The notes under the pieces are model-generated. The model saw only the letters and a program-made list of their open reading frames with translations. It searched no databases and was not told where the DNA came from. Source: Streptomyces antimicrobicus (GTDB lineage: Bacteria > Actinomycetota > Actinomycetes > Streptomycetales > Streptomycetaceae). Taken from it: a stretch of 33,944 nt of DNA. Shown here one piece after another: positions 30,880 through 33,944 of this stretch. A program made the translations under genes and the position numbers. Every line of letters starts with the position of its first letter. Position 1 is the stretch's first letter. The stretch spans positions 1 through 33,944 of the forward strand of contig NZ_JAJAUY010000062.1 of assembly GCF_020532625.1 (NCBI RefSeq), given 5' to 3'.

Positions 30880-31527
30880 TTGGACGCCTTCTCCACCGCC
30901 ATCCGTGTCGCCTCGCACGAGCAGCACACCGAGGCCGAGACCTCCACGTTCATGAGCGACCTGCTCGGCGGCCGGCTGGGGGTGGACGCCTACGCGCGCT
31001 ACACGGAGCAGCTGTGGTTCGTGTACCGGGCCCTGGAGGACGCGGCCGACTCCCTGCGCGACGACCCGGTGGCCGGCCCGTTCATACGCCCGGAGCTGAT
31101 GCGCCTGGCCGCCATCGAGCGGGACCTGTCCCATCTGCGCGGCCCCGGCTGGCGGGCCACGCTCACCGCCCTGCCGGCCACCCGCGCGTACGCCGCCCGG
31201 ATCGCGCAGTGCGCCGCCGAGTGGCCCGGCGGCTACGTCGCCCACCACTACACGCGCTACCTGGGCGACCTCTCCGGCGGCCAGATCATCCGCGACAAGG
31301 CCGAGCGCACCTGGGGCTTCGCACGCAAGGGCGACGGGGTGCGGTTCTACGTCTTCGAGCAGATCGCCAACCCGGCCGCCTTCAAGCGGACCTACCGCGA
31401 GCTGCTGGACGCGATCGCCGCGGACGACCTGGAGAAGCAGCGCATCATCGACGAGTGCAAGCGCGCCTTCGACTTCAACGGCGCGGTCTTCCGCGAACTG
31501 GGCGAGCAGTTCCCGCTCAGCGCCTGA
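30880..31527 (+). CDS. hmuO: Biliverdin-producing heme oxygenase
   Basis: A 215-aa heme oxygenase that opens heme to biliverdin, CO and Fe2+. Proximal His16 lies in SHEQHTEAETSTFM, which aligns with AHEKAEHSTFM of HmuO. The distal helix motif HHYTRYLGDLSGGQ (about 122-135) holds the flexible Gly residues over the heme. The length and the helix pattern are typical. The start is TTG at 30880 with GGAGG 7 nt upstream; the product starts MDAFSTAIRVASHEQ. Its promoter contains an iron box, so it should be induced by iron starvation. A three-copy 26-bp tandem repeat begins in its last codons and carries hairpins. It sits close to efeO, another iron gene. Confidence 0.94.
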   Translation: MDAFSTAIRVASHEQHTEAETSTFMSDLLGGRLGVDAYARYTEQLWFVYRALEDAADSLRDDPVAGPFIRPELMRLAAIERDLSHLRGPGWRATLTALPATRAYAARIAQCAAEWPGGYVAHHYTRYLGDLSGGQIIRDKAERTWGFARKGDGVRFYVFEQIANPAAFKRTYRELLDAIAADDLEKQRIIDECKRAFDFNGAVFRELGEQFPLSA

Positions 31528-31589
31528 GCGGGAGGCTCCCGCTCAGCGCCTGAACGGGAAGCTCCCGCTCAGCGCCTGAACGGGAAGCT
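31512..31589. repeat. Three 26-bp tandem copies starting in the heme oxygenase 3' end
   Basis: The unit starting CCCGCTCAGCGCCTGA occurs at 31512, 31538 and 31564. The first copy codes for the final PLSA and the stop codon, so the gene end has been copied twice. TGAGCGGGA at 31525-31533 pairs with TCCCGCTCA at 31537-31545, so the array forms a hairpin terminator. Confidence 0.9.
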
Positions 31590-31606
31590 CCCCCGGCGCC
31601 CCCGCC

Positions 31607-32266
31607 CTACGGGACGGCGGGGGCGAAGCGGACCCGGCCGCCGATCTCGACGGTGCCGTCGGGGCCGGGAGCGGTGAGGATCTGGGAGCCGGCGCCCTGG
31701 GTGATGTTCAGGGCCCGCCCCAGCTCGGCCGTCAGCAGCAGCGCCGCCGAGCCGGTGGCCTCGTCCTCGGCGATCACCCCGTCGGGGCGGCGCGGGAAAC
31801 CGCGGGCGCGGACGCGACCGGCGGGCTCGTCCTCCCAGGCCCACGCGTACAGCCAGCCCTCGCCCGGCGGCGGCGCGGGCAGCGCGTCGACCTCGGCCGG
31901 GCTGGCGTACTGCTGGGTGCGCTTGCCCTCGACCCACTCGGGGCGGGCGGTGATCCAGGTGAACTCGCCGTCGTCACGCGCCCAGACCGAGCCGGCGGGC
32001 GGCTGGAGCTCCTCGATGTCCAGCAGCCAGGCCACCCCGACGAGCGGGTGGCCGGCAAAAGCCATCCGGGTCCCCGGGGTGCGGATGTCGACGATCCCGC
32101 GCTCGGGATCGTCGACGAACACCGTCTCGCTGTAGCCGAGTTCGGCCGCGAGCGCCTGGCGGGAGGCGTCGTCGGGGCAGGTGCGGCCGTCGCGCACGAC
32201 GCCCAGCAGATTGCCGTGGCTGCCGTCCCCCGCGCAGAAGACCTTGAGCACGTCGAGATCGTTCAT
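31607..32266 (-). CDS. PhzF family isomerase-like protein
   Basis: A 219-aa protein of the PhzF (diaminopimelate-epimerase-fold) family. The N-terminal half shows LDVLKVFCAGDGSHGNLLGVV in place of the usual DVF...GNPLAVV, the catalytic Glu as Glu47 in LGYSETVFV, and RMAFAGHPLVGVAWLL, which matches the GHPTLG site. The C-terminal half has DEATGSAALLL, the second GTG-like conserved site. PhzF members isomerise small acids; their best-known role is phenazine synthesis, but no phenazine genes are present here. It is shorter than the usual 260-300 residues, which is typical of one streptomycete subgroup. I chose the ATG at 32266; a TTG at 32278 is in frame. It converges on the heme oxygenase gene. 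Function is unknown. Confidence 0.85.
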   Translation of the reverse strand: MNDLDVLKVFCAGDGSHGNLLGVVRDGRTCPDDASRQALAAELGYSETVFVDDPERGIVDIRTPGTRMAFAGHPLVGVAWLLDIEELQPPAGSVWARDDGEFTWITARPEWVEGKRTQQYASPAEVDALPAPPPGEGWLYAWAWEDEPAGRVRARGFPRRPDGVIAEDEATGSAALLLTAELGRALNITQGAGSQILTAPGPDGTVEIGGRVRFAPAVP

Positions 32267-32334
32267 CCGGGCATTCAAACACGCTCGGTCGACGGCCGGT
32301 CACCAGAACACCTGCCCCACGGGCCGCACCGGGC

Positions 32335-32480
32335 CGGTCCGCCTCCATCCGATCCGGCTCCCTCCGGTCCGCCTCCCTCCGGTCCGGCTCCTTCCGGTTC
32401 CGCCTCGGTCCGGTCCGCCTCGTCCGGTTCCCTCGCTCCCGTCCGCCTCCGTCCGCCTCCGTCCGGCCCGGCCCCGACCG
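32335..32480. repeat. Degenerate CCGGTCCGCCTCC-type repeat array
   Basis: About nine to ten imperfect copies of a 13-16-bp unit ending in CC or TCC, with variants CCGGCTCC, CCGTCCGCCTCC and CCGGTTCC. The plus strand is rich in C and T with few A. Confidence 0.7.
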
Positions 32481-32613
32481 GTCCGGACTGTGGGACGCAG
32501 ACCCTCCCTTTGCCTCCGTTTGACTGCACCGTGGCCCGCCCGTGAGGCCGCCGTGACGGCCCCGTAGCCGGGCGCCGCGGTGTGAACCGAATCACTGGAC
32601 GACCGGCTCGTGG

Positions 32614-32639
32614 TGAGGTAAGCCTCGGTTAAGTTAGGT
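32614..32639 (+). promoter_or_regulatory. Iron-box-like element and -10-like TAAGTT upstream of efeO
   Basis: TGAGGTAAGCCTCGG (32614-32628) shares AGGTAAGCCT with the heme oxygenase iron box. TAAGTT at 32630-32635 fits a -10, and TTAGGT at 32634-32639 resembles a further iron-box half. No good -35 was found. Repression by DmdR1 under iron-replete conditions is inferred. Confidence 0.6.
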
Positions 32640-32698
32640 CCGCCTTTCTGGCCCGTCACCCCGTCGGGGGCGGGCCTCGCCGACGTCCAGGAGTCCGC

Positions 32699-33847
32699 AT
32701 GCGCCCCGCCCGTTCCACCGTCGTCACCGCAGCCGCCGTCGTGGCCGCGCTCACCGCGGTCAGCGGCTGCGCCGACAAGAGCGCGAAGGCCGCGGACGCC
32801 CTGCACGTGACCTCCACCGACTCCGAGTGCCGGCTGTCGGCCGCCGAGGTTCCCGCGGGCAAGGTCACCCTGGAGGTCGAGAACAAGGGCTCCAAGGTCA
32901 CCGAGGTCTACGTGCTCTTCCCGGACGACCGGATCGTCACCGAGCGCGAGAACATCGGCCCCGGCACCAAGGCCACCATCACCGCCGAGATCAAGCCCGG
33001 CGAGTACGAGATCGCCTGCAAGCCCGGCATGAAGGGCGACGGCATCCGCTCCAAGCTCAAGGCCACCGGCACCGGTACCACCGAGAAGCGCAGCCCGGAG
33101 GCGGACGCGGCGGTCGCCGAGTACCGCAAGTACGTCCAGCAGCAGGCCGACGAGACCCTGCCCAAGGCGCAGGCCTTCGCGGACGCCGTCAAGGCCGGCG
33201 ACGTCGAGGCGGCCAAGAAGGCGTACGCGGTCTCCCGCATCGGCTGGGAGCGCACGGAGCCGGTCGCGGAGTCCTTCGGCGACATCGACCCGAAGGTCGA
33301 CGTCCGCGAGGACGGCCTGGAGGCCGGCCATGGCCCGGCCAAGGACTGGACCGGCTGGCACCGCCTGGAGAAGGCGCTGTGGCAGGACGGCAAGATCGGC
33401 GACGCCGAGAAGAAGCTCGCCGACCAGCTGATGGCCGACCTCACCGACTGGCAGAAGAAGGTCGGCCAGGCCGAGATCACCCCGACCTCCATGGCCAACG
33501 GCGCCAAGGAGCTCCTCGACGAGGTCGCCAGCGGCAAGGTGACCGGCGAGGAGGAGCGCTACAGCCACACCGACCTGGTCGACTTCAAGGCCAACGTCGA
33601 GGGCGCGCAGAAGGCCTACGAGCTGCTCAAGCCGGTCGCCGCCAAGAACGACCCGGCGCTCGCCACCGAGCTGGACAAGCAGTTCGCCGCGATGGGCGCC
33701 CTGCTCGACAAGTACCGGGCCGACAAGAACTCCTACGAGTTCGAGTCCTACGACAAGGTCGCCGAGCCCCAGCGCAAGGAGCTCTCGGACGCCGTCTCCG
33801 CCCTCGGTGAGCCGCTGTCCAAGCTCGCCGCGGCCGTCGTGAAGTAG
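32699..33847 (+). CDS. efeO: EfeO-type iron uptake lipoprotein
   Basis: A 382-aa lipoprotein. The signal peptide ends with the lipobox VSGC (Cys24). An N-terminal cupredoxin-like domain (about 35-125, TLEVENKGSKVTEVYVLF) is followed by an M75 peptidase-like domain (about 130-380) with the metal-binding HxxE motif HRLE at 221-224 in GWHRLEKALW. In the EfeUOB system, EfeO binds ferrous iron or heme-derived iron outside the membrane for the EfeU permease, and EfeB is a Dyp-type peroxidase. The ATG at 32699 has AGGAG at 32689-32693 (short spacing). A probable efeB begins 13 bp after the stop, and an iron box precedes the gene, consistent with an iron-starvation operon. No efeU is visible here. 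Confidence 0.93.
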   Translation: MRPARSTVVTAAAVVAALTAVSGCADKSAKAADALHVTSTDSECRLSAAEVPAGKVTLEVENKGSKVTEVYVLFPDDRIVTERENIGPGTKATITAEIKPGEYEIACKPGMKGDGIRSKLKATGTGTTEKRSPEADAAVAEYRKYVQQQADETLPKAQAFADAVKAGDVEAAKKAYAVSRIGWERTEPVAESFGDIDPKVDVREDGLEAGHGPAKDWTGWHRLEKALWQDGKIGDAEKKLADQLMADLTDWQKKVGQAEITPTSMANGAKELLDEVASGKVTGEEERYSHTDLVDFKANVEGAQKAYELLKPVAAKNDPALATELDKQFAAMGALLDKYRADKNSYEFESYDKVAEPQRKELSDAVSALGEPLSKLAAAVVK

Positions 33848-33860
33848 TCGGGGGCCCGTG

Positions 33861-33944
33861 ATGCCGGAGCAGAACGAGAAGAACACCGCGGCCGCGGACA
33901 CCACGGCCGCCGCGGACGCCGGGGCGCAGGCCCCGGCGCAGGCC
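33861..33944 (+). CDS. Start of the next gene, probably a Dyp-type peroxidase (EfeB)
   Basis: Only 28 codons lie inside the window. They start MPEQNEKNTAAADTTAAADA and go on in an Ala/Gln-rich stretch. This is a disordered, acidic leader of the sort that precedes a twin-arginine signal in EfeB-type peroxidases, but the Arg-Arg motif would lie outside. A GTG at 33858 is in frame and could be the start. GGGGG lies just upstream. The close spacing after efeO (13 bp) and operon logic favour efeB. The window does not show enough to be sure. Confidence 0.55.
   Translation, partial: MPEQNEKNTAAADTTAAADAGAQAPAQA

Larger units (their letters stand above)
32267..32698. other. 432-bp divergent spacer with pyrimidine-rich repeats and an iron box
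   Basis: Bases about 32335-32480 are a degenerate C/T-rich array of CCGGTCCGCCTCC-like units. Bases 32520-32600 look ordinary. From 32614 an iron-box-like sequence and A/T-richer DNA precede efeO, and AGGAG lies at 32689-32693. Open frames in the repeat are Arg/Pro-rich and have no supporting start; I call no gene there. Confidence 0.7.

Overview
The window reads as Streptomyces (or a close relative such as Kitasatospora) chromosome. It is very GC-rich, codons end in G/C so that nearly every frame is open, there are GTG and TTG starts, and the gene families and their order match conserved streptomycete core chromosome. I see no rRNA, tRNA, insertion sequence, integrase, prophage, CRISPR array or replication origin.

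Layout. (1) 1-1567: the 3' end of a GH13 alpha-glucosidase, then a MalR-type LacI repressor. (2) 1697-9693: a PAP2-family membrane phosphatase and glnE (tail to tail, overlapping by 13 bp), a G-rich spacer, an exported PIG-L deacetylase with a propeller-like tail, and a glutamine synthetase of the GlnA2 type. (3) 9843-12019: a small exported protein, a DUF3105 membrane protein and a DUF305 protein. (4) 12020-13136: a convergent spacer filled with mosaic GC-rich repeats and a polypyrimidine tract. (5) 13137-16814: an alpha/beta hydrolase coupled to a DUF998 membrane protein, then a long Pro/Ala-rich DUF4352 membrane protein. (6) 16981-21047: nadE, a membrane-anchored endonuclease/exonuclease/phosphatase protein and panB. 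(7) 21210-26672: a DrrA/DrrB-like ABC exporter facing a large AfsR-like regulator. (8) 26801-30674: a site-2 protease homologue, a 64-aa membrane protein, an F420:NADPH reductase, a hypothetical protein, a 92-aa conserved small protein and map. (9) 30809-33944: an iron block with heme oxygenase, a PhzF-like protein, efeO and the first codons of a probable efeB.

How the genes work together. glnE and glnA2 concern nitrogen: control of glutamine synthetase by adenylylation, and probable gamma-glutamylation chemistry. nadE and panB are cofactor synthesis genes. Heme oxygenase and EfeO release or capture iron, and both carry an iron-box-like palindrome with the same 10-bp core, so they probably belong to one DmdR/IdeR regulon. 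The rest is membrane or envelope housekeeping and regulation.

The less ordinary signals are: the repeat mosaic at 12.1-13.1 kb; tandem duplications that copy the 3' ends and stop codons of two unrelated genes; a -10-like hexamer 7-8 nt before six start codons, which suggests leaderless mRNAs; a strand-asymmetric G-run tract upstream of glnE; and a 24-bp exact copy of glnE sequence at the very start of the window, which may be an assembly artefact. I did not find a convincing new multi-gene system. All family assignments come from reading motifs, not from database searches.
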